A stretch of 64,000 bases of DNA, taken from Flectonema sp. DT1601 (taxonomy: Eukaryota > Euglenozoa > Diplonemea > Diplonemida > Diplonemidae). Under the pieces are notes generated by a model that saw only the letters and a program-made list of their open reading frames with translations, did no database searches and had not been told where the DNA came from. The DNA is taken from NCBI GenBank assembly GCA_964019425.1, contig OZ025862.1, forward strand, positions 186,001-250,000. The letters are read 5' to 3'. Position 1 is the stretch's first letter. Every line of letters starts with the position of its first letter. Shown here piece after piece: positions 1-10,308 of this stretch. The translations under genes and the position numbers were made by a program.

Positions 1-360
1 CCGTAGTAGATTGTGATGATGACAATGATTGTGATGACGACGATATCGATGATGCCGTAGTAGATTGTGATGATGACAATGATTGTGATGACGACGATAT
101 CGATGATGCCGTAGTAGATTGTGATGATGATGACAATGATTGTGATGACGACGATATCGATGATGCCGTAGTAGATTGCGATGATGATGACAATGATTGT
201 GATGACGACGATATCGATGATGCCGTAGTAGATTGTGATGATGATGACAATGATTGTGATGACGACGATATCGATGATGCCGTAGTAGATTGTGATGATG
301 ATGACAATGATTGTGATGACGACGATATCGATGATGCCGTAGTAGATTGTGATGATGATG
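1..360. repeat. 54/57-bp in-frame tandem repeat (Asp-rich / Ser-rich codons)
   Basis: Six full units and part of a seventh begin at 3, 57, 111, 168, 225, 282 and 339. The first two are 54 bp and the rest 57 bp, differing by one whole GAT triplet. Units are otherwise almost identical (one TGT/TGC difference near 179), so the array is young. All unit lengths are multiples of three, which keeps reading frames open on both strands. Confidence 0.95.
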
Positions 361-506
361 ACGATAATAATAACGCATCTGACAATTTCATCGAAACAGT
401 CGAAAGGGTTGTAACAGACGGGGTCGCAGTAGTAGTAATAATAGAAAGCGACTCGTCCTCCAGTGTCAATGTTGCTGAAGTTAGTGCGAGTAGAGTCCCG
501 GCATAA
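3..506 (+). CDS. Asp-rich repeat ORF, C-terminal part (5' end outside window); coding strand uncertain
   Basis: Reading from base 3, an uninterrupted frame runs to a TAA at 504-506 with no start in the window. It encodes repeats of 18-19 residues (VVDCDDDNDCDDDDIDDA and a one-Asp-longer form), then a non-repetitive tail of about 50 residues that is Val- and Ser-rich and ends SRVPA. An acidic Asp/Cys repeat protein might bind cations, but that is only inference. The opposite strand is also open across the same region and reads Ser/Thr-rich repeats (ASSISSSSQSLSSSQSTT), a mucin-like composition. The indels and the single silent change keep both frames, so the sequence alone does not say which strand, if either, is coding. 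No family recognised. Confidence 0.35.
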   Translation, partial: VVDCDDDNDCDDDDIDDAVVDCDDDNDCDDDDIDDAVVDCDDDDNDCDDDDIDDAVVDCDDDDNDCDDDDIDDAVVDCDDDDNDCDDDDIDDAVVDCDDDDNDCDDDDIDDAVVDCDDDDDNNNASDNFIETVERVVTDGVAVVVIIESDSSSSVNVAEVSASRVPA

Positions 507-530
507 CATGCTCTTATAACTATCAACTTC

Positions 531-731
531 TCATGGCTTCTCGATCGTGATAGACGTCGATGTTGTTAGTCTATCCGTCGGCGCGTCGTTGAAGGAGACT
601 TCTTCCCGAGGAAATATCTCAGCACCCGTCTTACTGATAATCATCGAAGAAGTCTCTTCAAGTCTGCTTGACATGAAGGGTCTCTTACACCACTTGTCCA
701 TGTTCCGAGTCTGGAATATCACATAGGATGA
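531..731 (-). pseudogene. C-terminal scrap of a REL-endonuclease LINE ORF
   Basis: The minus frame reads SSYVIFQTRN...W...RPFM...EE...GAEIFPREEV and ends at a stop at 531. It aligns by eye with the end of the LINE frame at 61,573-62,055 (CSYVLFQTRN, RPLM, EE, GKEIFPVEEV, then TIEK in both). In REL-type LINEs the segment after the PD-(D/E)XK endonuclease typically carries such a SY..F..RN...W motif. Upstream the frame closes at a TAA at 735-737, so only about 65 residues survive. The two copies differ at roughly half their positions, so they come from distinct LINE lineages. The fragment lies tail to tail with the Asp-rich frame. Confidence 0.6.
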
Positions 732-847
732 AAATTACAACACAATTAAAACAGGTTTGTCTTGCTTTTTTCCCGGTACCTGTTTTTGCCAAGGGACAAT
801 GGAAGTAGATCGATGGAGGTTCAGCAAGCGATGTGATGTACTTGTAT
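732..847. other. Unassigned spacer
   Basis: About 115 bp of AT-rich sequence between the LINE scrap and the first U-repeat fragment. Nothing recognised. Confidence 0.5.
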
Positions 848-962
848 GTGTGTTCTTTGTGTATGTTTTCTTCAGGTGCCCTGAGTAGTTTTTCGTTCTT
901 GCCTTTCAGGGAGGGCCTTAGCCAAAAGCTAACAGTCCAAATCTCACCTGGCAACTCAACCC
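848..962 (+). repeat. U-repeat, diverged 3'-terminal fragment
   Basis: Matches the last ~110 bp of the U-repeat (TGTTCTTTGTGTATG...TCTCACCTGG...). It carries several differences from the near-identical copies elsewhere, so it is an older copy. It abuts a full U-repeat at 963. Confidence 0.8.
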
Positions 963-2360
963 AGTCCTTGTCAGTTTTGGCATCAAACCTGTAATGGTTT
1001 AATCATTGAATTTAACTACCATCTCAACAGGTTATTTACTGAAATATTTGTTCTAAAAGTTGCTAAGTATCTCTCACTTAGAAATTTTTTATTTTTTTAT
1101 TTTCAGCTCAATTAGCTACAAAGTGTTACTACTAAGTGTTTCTCACTTAGATTTTTTTGCTTTTCAGCTCCTTAAAAGCTGCTAAGTGTTTCTGCTAAGT
1201 GTTTCTCACTTAGAATTTTATTTTTATGTTCGTTTTCTATCCCTTCTCCTATCCCTTTTGTTCAAAAAAAGCGATGGGAAATTCTCTCATTCATGCTAAG
1301 ATGCACTCTGAACTTTGATTTTTTGATCTGAGTGTGAGGGAATGACCTGTTAGTGCATTGGGCATAAGCTGGGCTGCAGTTTAGATGTCTTAGGTGTTAA
1401 TAGGGGGTTCCTCTTAGCATTTTTCTTTGTTCCCACCTTATGATTTTCTTGAAGAAAAAAAATAGAAGTCATAATGGTGCTTCCCTCTCGGAAGGGTTGT
1501 AAGCCATGGTGTCCAACTAAATTAAAGGACAAGTCTGGGATAATCCCTGCCAGAGGGGCGAGTATTCTACCATGGTTGAAATACTCTGGCTACTGATCTT
1601 CAATTTTATGTTGTTTGTTAGCTGCTGGTGTATCTTGATCATGTGTTGATACTTGCATTTTTTTTGTTATCTTTTACTACAATAACTCTTACCTATATCT
1701 TTTCTTTTTATTCCCTATCTGTTCTGGTCTGTTACTTCATTTGTCTTGTTTAACTTCAGTTATATCCATTTTACTTTTTATTGTTTCCCATCTACTTTTT
1801 ATTTTCTATTAGTTCTGGTCAGAAACTCCTGGGCAGCAAGAAGGAAAGCAGTTAAGTACTTCTGGGTGTTTGGCATCACCCCCCATAGTGAGCAAGTACA
1901 ACAGGTAGCATTGGTAGTCTGTTGATCCTGAGTGATCCCAGCTACAGTTTTGTTTTTCTTTCTTTTTTTTAGAAGAAGATCAGGACATCCAAGCACTGCT
2001 GGATAGTTGCTGAATGCAGGGCCTGCTTGTGGCATTATAATAACAGGCTAAGTCATTTGTAGTTCATAGTTTACCTTTGATTTTATAACTTCACACAGGG
2101 TACTATGAACGATGAGAGATCCAGTGGGATCACTCAGGGTCTAGTAGAGACCGCCAATGTTGTGCGTTGATAGGCAAGGTGACCAACCTTGACATTCTTT
2201 CTTTTCTCTCCTGTTGTGACAAACACAAAATACACGCACAGCTTACAGTGTGTTCTTTGTGTATGTTTTCTTCAGGTGTGAGTAGTTTTTTTGTTCTTGC
2301 TCTTCAGGGAGGGCCTTAGCCAAAAGCTAACAGTCCAAATCTCACCTGGTAACTTAACTC
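963..2360 (+). repeat. U-repeat, full-length copy
   Basis: Full unit of about 1.4 kb. It starts AGTCCTTGTCAG and ends CTCACCTGG plus a short AACTTAACTC-type terminus. Inside are three CTAAGTG...CACTTAG hairpins, polypyrimidine-AG sites resembling 3' splice sites (for example TTTTTTTGCTTTTCAG), and a later TTTCTTTCTTTTTTTTAG before GAAGATCAGGACATCC. It has no ORF with recognisable homology. Orientation is defined by the copy joined to the transposase fragment at 62.66 kb. The same unit recurs at 50,964-52,320 and 63,036-64,000. Confidence 0.9.
1063..1213 (+). repeat. Three hairpins CTAAGTG-N5-CACTTAG followed by T-rich tracts
   Basis: Inverted repeats at 1063-1081 (slightly degenerate), 1132-1150 and 1195-1213. 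The consensus is CTAAGTGTTTCTCACTTAG: a 7-bp stem and 5-nt loop, each followed by a T-rich run. The same triplet of hairpins is present in every full U-repeat. Confidence 0.85.
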
Positions 2361-2825
2361 ACCGTGATGGGTGAGTGAATGTTGGATCCAAACAAGTTGC
2401 TGAACCGAGGTAAGCCTGAGGATCGAAGGCAGGAAGTTCCATCCTCTTCCGTTTTCGAGCAACTTCCGAAGGCGCACGCGTCGAAGAAGAAGATGGATCC
2501 TTTTTTTGTGCCGTGATCTTGTGCCACACGGTGGACAGCGATTCGAGAGATGTTTTTACTCTGAAGAAAGGTTTCAAATTGATGTAGTGGGTGTGCAGGC
2601 CCCCTGCCGTTTCGCAACTCCACAGGAAGATGACCCTGGAACTCTGCAACAACAGCCATCTGAGTTCTTCATGCACGGTTCTCTGTGAAGCCCCCTCCTC
2701 CTGGGAAGGTAACGATCTGACTGAGGCCGTCTTGTTTCAGCAGCACAACGTCTAACTGCAGGATTCTGGAAGCCGCGTCGACTGCTCGATCCGTGAGCCA
2801 TGCTGATCTCCAACTGCTGTCGCAT
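2361..2825 (-). pseudogene. GC-richer exon-like segment, unrecognised, with donor-like end
   Basis: This segment is clearly richer in G+C than its surroundings and has coding-like texture on the minus strand. Three overlapping frames are partly open: one reads a Leu/Val-rich start (RAVDAASRILQLDVVLLKQ), another a basic end (PSEVARKRKRMELPAFDPQAYLG). No single frame spans it, so the ancestral frame seems broken. On the minus strand the segment ends TCACG then GTGAGT near 2,360, a good 5' splice-site match, so it could be a captured exon. It sits exactly between two U-repeats. I do not recognise the family; a DNA-transposon-encoded protein is one possibility. Confidence 0.35.
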
Positions 2826-2982
2826 ACTTGTGCAAAAAGCTAAAGCTATTTAGCTTTTTTAGCTTTTTTTTAGCTTTTTTTTAGCTTTTTTTTAGCTTTT
2901 TTTTAGCTTTTTTGAAAAAAAAATTTCAAACAAAAAATAACTCATTTTTGGACATTTTTGGTATTTTTTTGGAATTTTTTTA
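2826..2982. repeat. AGC(T)n tandem repeat and A/T-rich junk
   Basis: From about 2,838 to 2,912 the motif AGCTTTTTTTT (10-11 bp) repeats several times. It is followed by TTTTTGG-type AT-rich sequence up to the truncated U-repeat. Confidence 0.8.
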
Positions 2983-3868
2983 TGCTTCCCTCTGGAAGGG
3001 TTGTAAGCCATGGTGTCCAACTAAATTAAAGGACAAGTCTGGGATAATCCCTGCCAGAGGGGCGAGTATTCTACCATGGTTGAAATACTCTGGCTACTGA
3101 TCTTCAATTTTATGTTGTTTGTTAGCTGCTGGTGTATCTTGATCATGTGTTGATACTTGCATTTGTTTTATTTGTAATCTTTCACTACAATCATTCTTGC
3201 CTATATGTTTTATTTTTATTCTCTATCTGTTCTGGTCTGTTACCTCATTTGTCTTGTTTAACTTCAGTTATATCCATTTTACTTTTTATTGTTTCCCATC
3301 TACTTTTTATTTTCTATTAGTTCTGGTCAGAAACTCCTGGGCAGCAAGAAGGAAAGCAGTTAAGTACTTCTGGGTGTTTGGCATCACCCCCCATAGTGAG
3401 CAAGTACAACAGGTAGCATTGGTAGTCTGTTGATCCTGAGTGATCCCAGCTACAGTTTTGTTTTTCTTTCTTTTTTTTAGAAGAAGATCAGGACATCCAA
3501 GCACTGCTGGATAGTTGCTGAATGCAGGGCCTGCCTGTGGCATTATAATAACAGGCTAAGTCATTTGTAGTTCATAGTTTACCTTTGATTTTATAACTTC
3601 ACACAGGGTACTATGAACGATTAGAGATCCAGTGGGATCACTCAGGGTCTAGTAGAGACCACCAATGTTGTGCGTTGATAGGCAAGGTGATCAACCTTGA
3701 CATTCTTTCTTTTCTCTCCTGTTGTGACAAACACAAAATACACGCACAGCTTACAGTGTGTTCTTTGTGTATGTTTTCTTCAGGTGTGAGTAGTTTTTTT
3801 GTTCTTGCTCTTCAGGGAGGGCCTTAGCCAAAAGCTAACAGTCCAAATCTCACCTGGAAATTCAACTT
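2983..3868 (+). repeat. U-repeat, 5'-truncated copy (left arm of palindrome)
   Basis: Starts inside the unit at GCTTCCCTCTGG and runs to the constant 3' terminus. Nearly identical to the matching part of 963-2360. It forms one arm of a large inverted repeat with 3890-4930. Confidence 0.9.
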
Positions 3869-3889
3869 AGATGGGAAACAGTGAAAAGT

Positions 3890-5430
3890 GAGTTGAGTTT
3901 ACCAGGTGAGATTTGGACTGTTAGCTTTTGGCTAAGGCCCTCCCTGAAGAGCAAGAACAAAAAAACTACTCACACCTGAAGAAAACATACACAAAGAACA
4001 CACTGTAAGCTGTGTGTGTATTTTGTGTTTGTCACAACAGGAGAGAAAAGAAAGAATGTCAAGGTTGGTCACCTTGCCTATCAACGCACAACATTGGTGG
4101 TCTCTACTAGACCCTGAGTGATCCCACTGGATCTCTCATCGTTCATAGTACCCTGTGTGAAGTTATAAAATCAAAGGTAAACTATGAACTACAAATGACT
4201 TAGCCTGTTATTATAATGCCACAAGCAGGCCCTGCATTCAGCAACTATCCAGCAGTGCTTGGATGTCCTGATCTTCTTCTAAAAAAAAAAAAGAAAGAAA
4301 AACAAAACTGTAGCTGGGATCACTCAGGATCAACAGACTACCAATGCTACCTGTTGTACTTGCTCACTATGGGGGGTGATGCCAAACACCCAGAAGTACT
4401 AAACTGCTTTCCTTCTTGCTGCCCAGGGGTTTCTGACCAGAACTAATAGAAAATAAAAACAGATGGGAAACAATAAAAAGTAAAATGAATATAACTGAAG
4501 TTAAACAAGAATGTTGGTCCTAGACAAGACCTTAAACTGACTAACCGGTCTTAATTTTAACTAAGTGTTAACCTAGTTTCCTAGTTTCTAATATGAAATC
4601 TTTTTTCTTTTTTTTTCTTTTTGAACAAAATGTAATTATTAATGTAAAAAAATGAAGAAACAGACCAGAACAGATAGAGAATAAAAAAGAAAAGATAATT
4701 GCAAGAGTTATTGTAGTAAAAGATTACAAATAAATAAAAAATGCAAGTATCAACACATGATCGAGATACACCAGCAGCTAACAAACAACATAAAATTGAA
4801 GATCAGTTGCCAGAGTATTTCAACCATGGTAGAATACTCGCCCCTCTGGCAGGGATTATCCCAGACTTGTCCTTTAATCTAGTTGGACACCATGGCTTAC
4901 AACCCTTCCAGAGGGAAGCACCATTATGACTTCTATTTTTTTTCTTCAAGAAAATCATAAGGTGGGAACAAAGAAAAAATGCTAAGAGGAACCCCTTATT
5001 AACACCTAAGACATCTAAACTGCAGCCCAGCTTATGCCCAATGCACTAACAGGTCATTCCCTCACACTCAGATCAAAAAATCAAAGTTCAGAGTGCATCT
5101 TAGCGTGAATGAGAGAATTTCCTCCCGCTTTTTTTGAACAAAAGGGATAGGAGAAGGGATAGAAAACGAACATAACAATAAGATTCTAAGTGAGAAACAC
5201 TTAGCAGAAATACTTAGCAGCTTTTAAGGAGCTGAAAAGTAAAAAAAAAATCTAAGTGAGAAACACTTAGTAGAAACACTTTGTAGCTAATTGAGCTGAA
5301 AATAAAAAAATAAAAAAATTTCTAAGTGAGAGATACTTAGCAACTTTTAGAACAAATATTTCAGAAATAACCTGTTGAAATGGTAGTTAATGTAACCATT
5401 ACAGGTTTGATGCCAATACTGACAAAGACT
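3890..5430 (-). repeat. U-repeat, full inverted copy with ~200-bp extra segment
   Basis: Reverse-oriented full unit starting GAGTTGAGTTT and ending near GACAAAGACT. Between about 4,505 and 4,740 it contains an additional block (GGTCCTAGACAAGACC hairpin, CTAATATGAAATC, AATGAAGAAACAGACC). The same block ends the U blocks at 25.5, 29.2, 32.3 and 34.8 kb. Only a 21-bp spacer (3869-3889) separates it from the left arm. Confidence 0.9.
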
Positions 5431-5652
5431 GAGTTGAGTTTACCAGGTGAGATTTGGACTGTTAGCTTTTGGCTAAGGCCCTCCCTGAAGAGCAAGAACA
5501 AAAAAACTACTCACACCTGAAGAAAACATACACAAAGAACACACTGTAAGCTGTGTGTGTATTTTGTGTTTGTCACAACAGGAGAGAAAAGAAAGAATGT
5601 CAAGGTTGGTCACCTTGCCTATCAACGCACAACATTGGTGGTCTCTACTAGA
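5431..5652 (-). repeat. U-repeat, terminal 220-bp fragment
   Basis: Starts at the constant terminus GAGTTGAGTTT and stops at GGTCTCTACTAGA, where homology to other U copies ends abruptly. Confidence 0.88.
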
Positions 5653-5666
5653 AAATGAATGAGTTT

Positions 5667-5930
5667 TTCGATAAAGTGGGAAGTAACGGACTGGGAGCTT
5701 TTGGCTCCTGCCCTATTCCCGATGTAAACTTTCTTTTTATTTTTATTTTTTTTAACAGGCCCAAAGGGCGACAATGATGGTTGCTGACCAAGGAATAATA
5801 TTCAAATGAATTTTCGTTTCAAAGAAACGAACAGAATTAAGAGAGAGGCAGAGAAAAAAAAAAAAAAAAGAAAGAAAAGAAAAGAAAAAAAAAATGAAGA
5901 GGAAATAATCAAACATGAAAAAAAAAAAAA
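5667..5930 (+). repeat. L-module (leader), copy 1, truncated
   Basis: Starts TTCGATAAAGTGGGAAG. It contains the GGGAGC-TTTT-GGCTCC hairpin, an intron-like GTAAAC...TTTTTAACAG, the GACAATGATGGTTGCTG block and the purine-rich A-tracts. It stops in the AATCAAACATG(A)n tract and does not lead into an array. Confidence 0.85.
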
Positions 5931-6124
5931 AAATATATATATACTGTAATTATAAATATCACGGTGTATAAAAAGTTTGGAGTATAACAACTTTGGATAT
6001 AAAAAAGATGGTGGATTCTCGGAAAAAAACTTGGTGGATTTTTATAAAAAAGTATGAAAGTACACATTTTGACTGTAAAATGGTGGTTTTTTGAGTATGA
6101 AATTTTTCTGTAGGCAATCACAAT
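5931..6124. other. AT-rich segment ending in an acceptor-like site
   Basis: Unique within the window. Ends with a TTTTTCTGTAG 3' splice-site-like sequence near 6,113 just before the small coding-like frame. Nothing else recognised. Confidence 0.4.
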
Positions 6125-6259
6125 ATGCACAAATTTTTGAAAAAGCGGGAGCCTTTTGAGCCCCTGAAGACGTCGGTGAGCAAGGTGGAGCTGGATTTGA
6201 TAAGGCAAGAGCAGCAGGTGAAAGAGCAACCAACTTCTCGCTGTTATGAATTTCGATAA
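6125..6259 (+). CDS. Small coding-like exon upstream of an L-module (44 codons), unrecognised
   Basis: The frame reads MHKFLKKREPFEPLKTSVSK then a Glu/Gln/Lys-rich stretch to CYEFR and a TAA at 6257-6259. Its base composition (GC-rich codons such as GAG, CTG, AAG, GTG) contrasts sharply with the surrounding AT-rich DNA. It is preceded by a polypyrimidine-AG acceptor-like site, so it may be a real terminal exon or exon remnant. The last codons run into the L-module start (CGATAA), as other coding-like ends do at 16.5 and 61.57 kb. Family unknown; function not assignable. Confidence 0.35.
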   Translation: MHKFLKKREPFEPLKTSVSKVELDLIRQEQQVKEQPTSRCYEFR

Positions 6260-6640
6260 AGTGGGAAGTAACGGACTGGGAGCTTTTGGCTCCTGCCCTA
6301 TTCCCGATGTAAACTTTCTTTTTATTTTTTTTTTTTTTTTAACAGGCCCAAAGGGCGACAATGATGGTTGCTGACCAAGGAATAATATTCAAATGAATTT
6401 TCGTTTCAAAGAAACGAACAGAATTAAGAGAGAGGTAGAGAAAAAAAAAAAAAAAAAAAAGAAAGAATAGAAAAAAAATATGAAGAGGAAATAATCAAAC
6501 ATGAAAAAAAAAAAAAAAAAAAAAAATATAAATAAAAAACGTTGTATGAAAAAGGAAAAAAGAAAAAAAAAGACCAGAAAAGGAAAGAGAAAATGAAAAG
6601 GTATAATATTATTGTGGGGATATGAGGATAGCAGGGAGAT

Positions 6641-6671
<31 letters not shown>

Positions 6672-6689
6672 ATTTATTATTTAAAAAAG
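6252..6689 (+). repeat. L-module, copy 2
   Basis: Complete leader. TTCGATAAAG start, short intron-like segment (GT at about 6309, AACAG about 6345), A-rich purine tracts, AAAACGTTGTATG, GACCAGAAAAGG, GGTATAATATTATTGTGGGG, GCAGGGAGATGCTC, then T-run and the first H-array monomer. Confidence 0.9.
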
Positions 6690-6783
6690 GAAACAATCAG
6701 TTTAGCGTCTCGATCAGGACGGAAAATAGAAATTAATCGACATAGTCGATCGATAGAAAAAAAACAATGATAACATTGTTTAT

Positions 6784-6820
<37 letters not shown>

Positions 6821-7752
6821 CTTTTAATTATTTTAAAGAAAAAACAATCAGTTTAGCGTCTTGACCAGGACGGAAAATAGAAAGTAATCGACATAGTCGA
6901 TCGATAAAAAAAAAACAATGATAACATTGTTTATTCCTTTTTTTTTTTTTTTTTTTATTCTTTTTATTTATTTTTAAAGAAAAAACAATCAGTTTAGCGT
7001 CCTGACCAGGACGGAAAATTGAAAGTGATCGACATAGTCGATCGATAAAAAAACAATGATAACATTGTTTATTCTTTTTTTTTTTTTTTTTTTCTTTTTT
7101 TAACCTTTTAATTATTTTTTAAAGAAAAAACAATCAGTTTAGCGTCTTGACCAGCACGGAAAATAGAAAGTGATCGACATAGTCGATCGATAAAAAACAA
7201 TGATAACATTGTTTATTCTTTTTTTTTTTTTTTTTTTAAATTCTTTTTATTTATTTTTAAAGAAAAAAAAACGGAAAATAAAAATTAGTCGACAAAGTCG
7301 AACGATAAAAAAAAAACAATGATAACATTGTTTATTCTTTTTTTTTTTGTTTTTTTTTTTTTATATTCTTTTTTATTAATTTTGAAAAAAAAAACAATCA
7401 GTTTAGCGTCTTGACCAGGACGGAAAATAGAAAGTAATCGACATAGTCGATCGATAAAAAAAAACAATGATAACATTGTTTACTCTTTTTTTTTTTTTTT
7501 TTTTAAATTCTTTTTATTTATTTTTTAAAAAGAAAAAAAAACGGAAAATAGAAATTAGTCGACAAAGTCGAACGATAAAAAAAAAAAAAACAATGATAAC
7601 ATTGTTTATTCTTTTTTTTTTTATTTTTTTTTATATTCCTTTTTATTAATTTTGAAAAAAAAACAATCAGTTTAGCGTCTTGACCAGGACGGAAAATAGA
7701 AAGTGATCGACATAGTCGATCGATAAAAAAAAACAATGATAACATTGTTTAT

Positions 7753-7790
<38 letters not shown>

Positions 7791-8053
7791 CTTTTTTTTT
7801 TTTTTTAAAGAAAAAACAATCAGTTTAGCGTCTTGACCAGGACGGAAAATAGAAAGTAATCGACATAGTCGATCGATAAAAAAAAACAATGATAACATTG
7901 TTTATTCTTTTTTTTTTATTTTTTTTTGTATTCTTTTTTATTAATTTTGAAAAAAAACAATCAGTTTTGCGTCTTGACCAGGACGGAAAATAGAAAGTGA
8001 TCGACATAGTCGATCGATAAAAAAACAATGATAACAATGATAACATTGTTTAT

Positions 8054-8086
<33 letters not shown>

Positions 8087-8489
8087 CTTTTTATTATTTT
8101 TAAAGAAAAAACAATCAGTTTAGCGTCTTGACCAGGACGAAAAATAGAAAGTGATCGACATAGTCGATCGATAAAAAAACAATGATAACATTGTTTATTC
8201 TTTTTTTTTTTTTTTTTTTTTTTAAATCCTTCTTATTATTTTTTAAAGAAAAAACAATCAGTTTAGCGTCTTGACCAGGACGGAAAATAGAAAGTAATCG
8301 ACATAGTCGATCGATAAAATAAAAACAATGATAACATTGTTTATTCCTTTTTTTTTTTTTTTTTATTCTTTTTATTTATTTTTAAAGAAAAAACAATCAG
8401 TTTAGCGTCTTGACCAGGACGGAAAATAGAAATTAGTCGACAAAGTCGATCGATAACAAAACAATGAAAACAATGATAACATTGTTTAT

Positions 8490-8523
<34 letters not shown>

Positions 8524-9060
8524 TCTTTTTATTTATTTTTTAAAGAAAAAACAATCAGTTTAGCGTCCTGACCAGGACGGAAAATAGAAAGTAATCGACA
8601 TAGTCGATCGATAAAAAAAAACAATGATAACATTGTTTAATCTTTTTTTTTTTTTTTTTTTTATTCTTTTTATTTATTTAGAAAAAACAATCAGTTTAGC
8701 GTCTTGACCAGGACGGAAAATAGAAATTAGTCGACAAAGTCGATCGATAAAAAAACAATGATAACATTGTTTATTCTTTTTTTTTTTTTTTTTTTTAAAT
8801 TCTTTTTATTTATTTTTTAAGAAAAAAAACGGAAAATAGAAATTAGTCGACAAAGTCGAACGATAAAAAAACAATGATAACATTGTTTATTCTTTTTTTT
8901 ATTTTTTTTTTTTATATTCTTTTTTATTAATTTTGAAAAAAAAAAAAAAACAATCAGTTTAGCGTCTTGACCAGGACGGAAAATAGAAAGTAATCGACAT
9001 AGTCGATCGATAAAAATACAATGATAACATTGTTTAATCTTTTATAATTTTTTATTTTTT
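6690..9060 (+). repeat. H-array 1 (hairpin satellite)
   Basis: Tandem monomers of ~130-160 bp. A-type: CAATCAGTTTAGCGTC with hairpin H1 (CGTCTTGACCAGGACG), hairpin H2 (ATCGACATAGTCGAT), hairpin H3 (ACAATGATAACATTGT) and a long T-run. B-type lacks H1 and has TCGACAAAGTCGA in place of H2. This array starts with successive A monomers and gains alternating B monomers further in. The first monomer has the variant CTCGATCAGG in H1. Confidence 0.95.
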
Positions 9061-9084
9061 TTTTTGTTTTAAAAAAAAAAAAAA

Positions 9085-10308
9085 AACAAGCGGAATTGAT
9101 CATAATGGGTGGTAGGGGTTGTTATAACTTCGTTTGAAAATTCTTCTTTTTTGATTTCTTTTTTTTTTTTTCTTTTTACAGGAGTTAAGATCACTATCAG
9201 GAGACAACACATTAACAAGAGCAGCAAGCAGAGTTGACACTATCAATTCAAATTTGAAATACCGGGAATTAATTTACAAGGAGGTATCTCAAGTGACTTG
9301 GTATCTCTAGCGTGTCGGTATCTCTGGAGTGCTGGTATCTCGTATGTGCGTTGGTATCTCATGAGTGATGGTATCTCTTGTGCATTAGAGAAACGAAAAA
9401 GAATGTCATGACCATGACGGAAGAATTGAGGAATTGAGTTAACATGTTCAATTTAACTTATTTAAACTTTTTTTTTTTTTTAACAGACCGTAACTATTTG
9501 AAAATAAAATGTAGATGGGAAACAGTGAAAAGTAAAATGGATGATAAAATTAAATGAGAAATATGACATAACAGACCAGATAGAGAGTATTAAAAGGAAA
9601 TTGAAAAGGAAAAGAGAAACTAGGTTAACACTTATTTAAAATTAAGACCGGTTAGTCAGTTTAAGGTCTTGACTAGGACCAACAAAAAAGAAAGAAAAAA
9701 AATTAACGATCAAGCTGAGCTGATCTTGCTTTTATTACAAATAGGGGAGCGGGAGGGATGGAAGGAATAGAGGAAAAAAAAAGAAAAGGTTGATCAATTG
9801 GATCTGATCGTCGAGAAGAAGAAATTACTTTAAAGGTTGATCGGTATAGCCGATCGTTGAGAAAAATAAACAGATATAAATACAATCAGTTTAAATTAAA
9901 AAAAGAAAAAAAGATTAACGATCAAGCTGAGCTGATCTTGTTTTTATTTAAAATTGGGGGAGCGGGAGGGATGGAAGGAATAAAGGAAAAAAAAAAAAAA
10001 AAAAGGTCGATCAATTGGATCTGATCGTCGAGAAGAAGAAAACAATTATTTATAAAAAAAAAAAAATGGTCGGTATAGCCGATCGTTGAGAAAAGAACAG
10101 ATATAAATACAATCGGTTTTGGTGATCGACGAGTGGAGCGATCACTTGACAAGAAGGAAAAAGAAAGGACCGATTAATTGGGGCTTTGATTGTATTCCCA
10201 AGGCATGTTTTTTTTTTTTTTTTTATTATTCATTTACATTATTATTTTTTTTTTTTTTTTTTAAATTAATAATCACATTTTGTTCAAAAATATTTCATAT
10301 TAGGTGAA
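9085..10308 (+). repeat. T-module 1 (array tail)
   Basis: Starts AAGCGGAATTGATCATAATGG. It contains an acceptor-like TTTTTACAG before GAGTTAAGATCAC, the GGTATCTC minisatellite, a U-like stretch (GTAGATGGGAAACAGTG), hairpin GGTCTTGACTAGGACC (9665-9680), then two copies of a ~210-bp subrepeat (9,705 and 9,915). Each subrepeat carries GATCAAGCTGAGCTGATC, a G-rich tract and GATCGGTATAGCCGATC. It ends TTTCATATTAG directly before the next L-module. Confidence 0.85.
9283..9386 (+). repeat. GGTATCTC minisatellite
   Basis: Six units of 17-19 bp, each starting GGTATCTC and followed by a variable G/T-rich 9-11 bp (starts 9283, 9300, 9317, 9334, 9353, 9370). The core is invariant while the spacers vary. 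Confidence 0.92.

Noticed and set aside
963-2360. U-repeat as a Helitron
   Set aside because: Ends do not show TC...CTRR with a subterminal 3' hairpin, and no Rep/helicase sequence is present.
6690-9060. CRISPR array
   Set aside because: Monomers repeat along their whole length with no unique spacers, and the context is eukaryotic.
6690-9060. Hammerhead ribozyme in the H monomer (GGACGGAAAA resembles stem II plus GAAA)
   Set aside because: The required CUGANGA box is missing on both strands.
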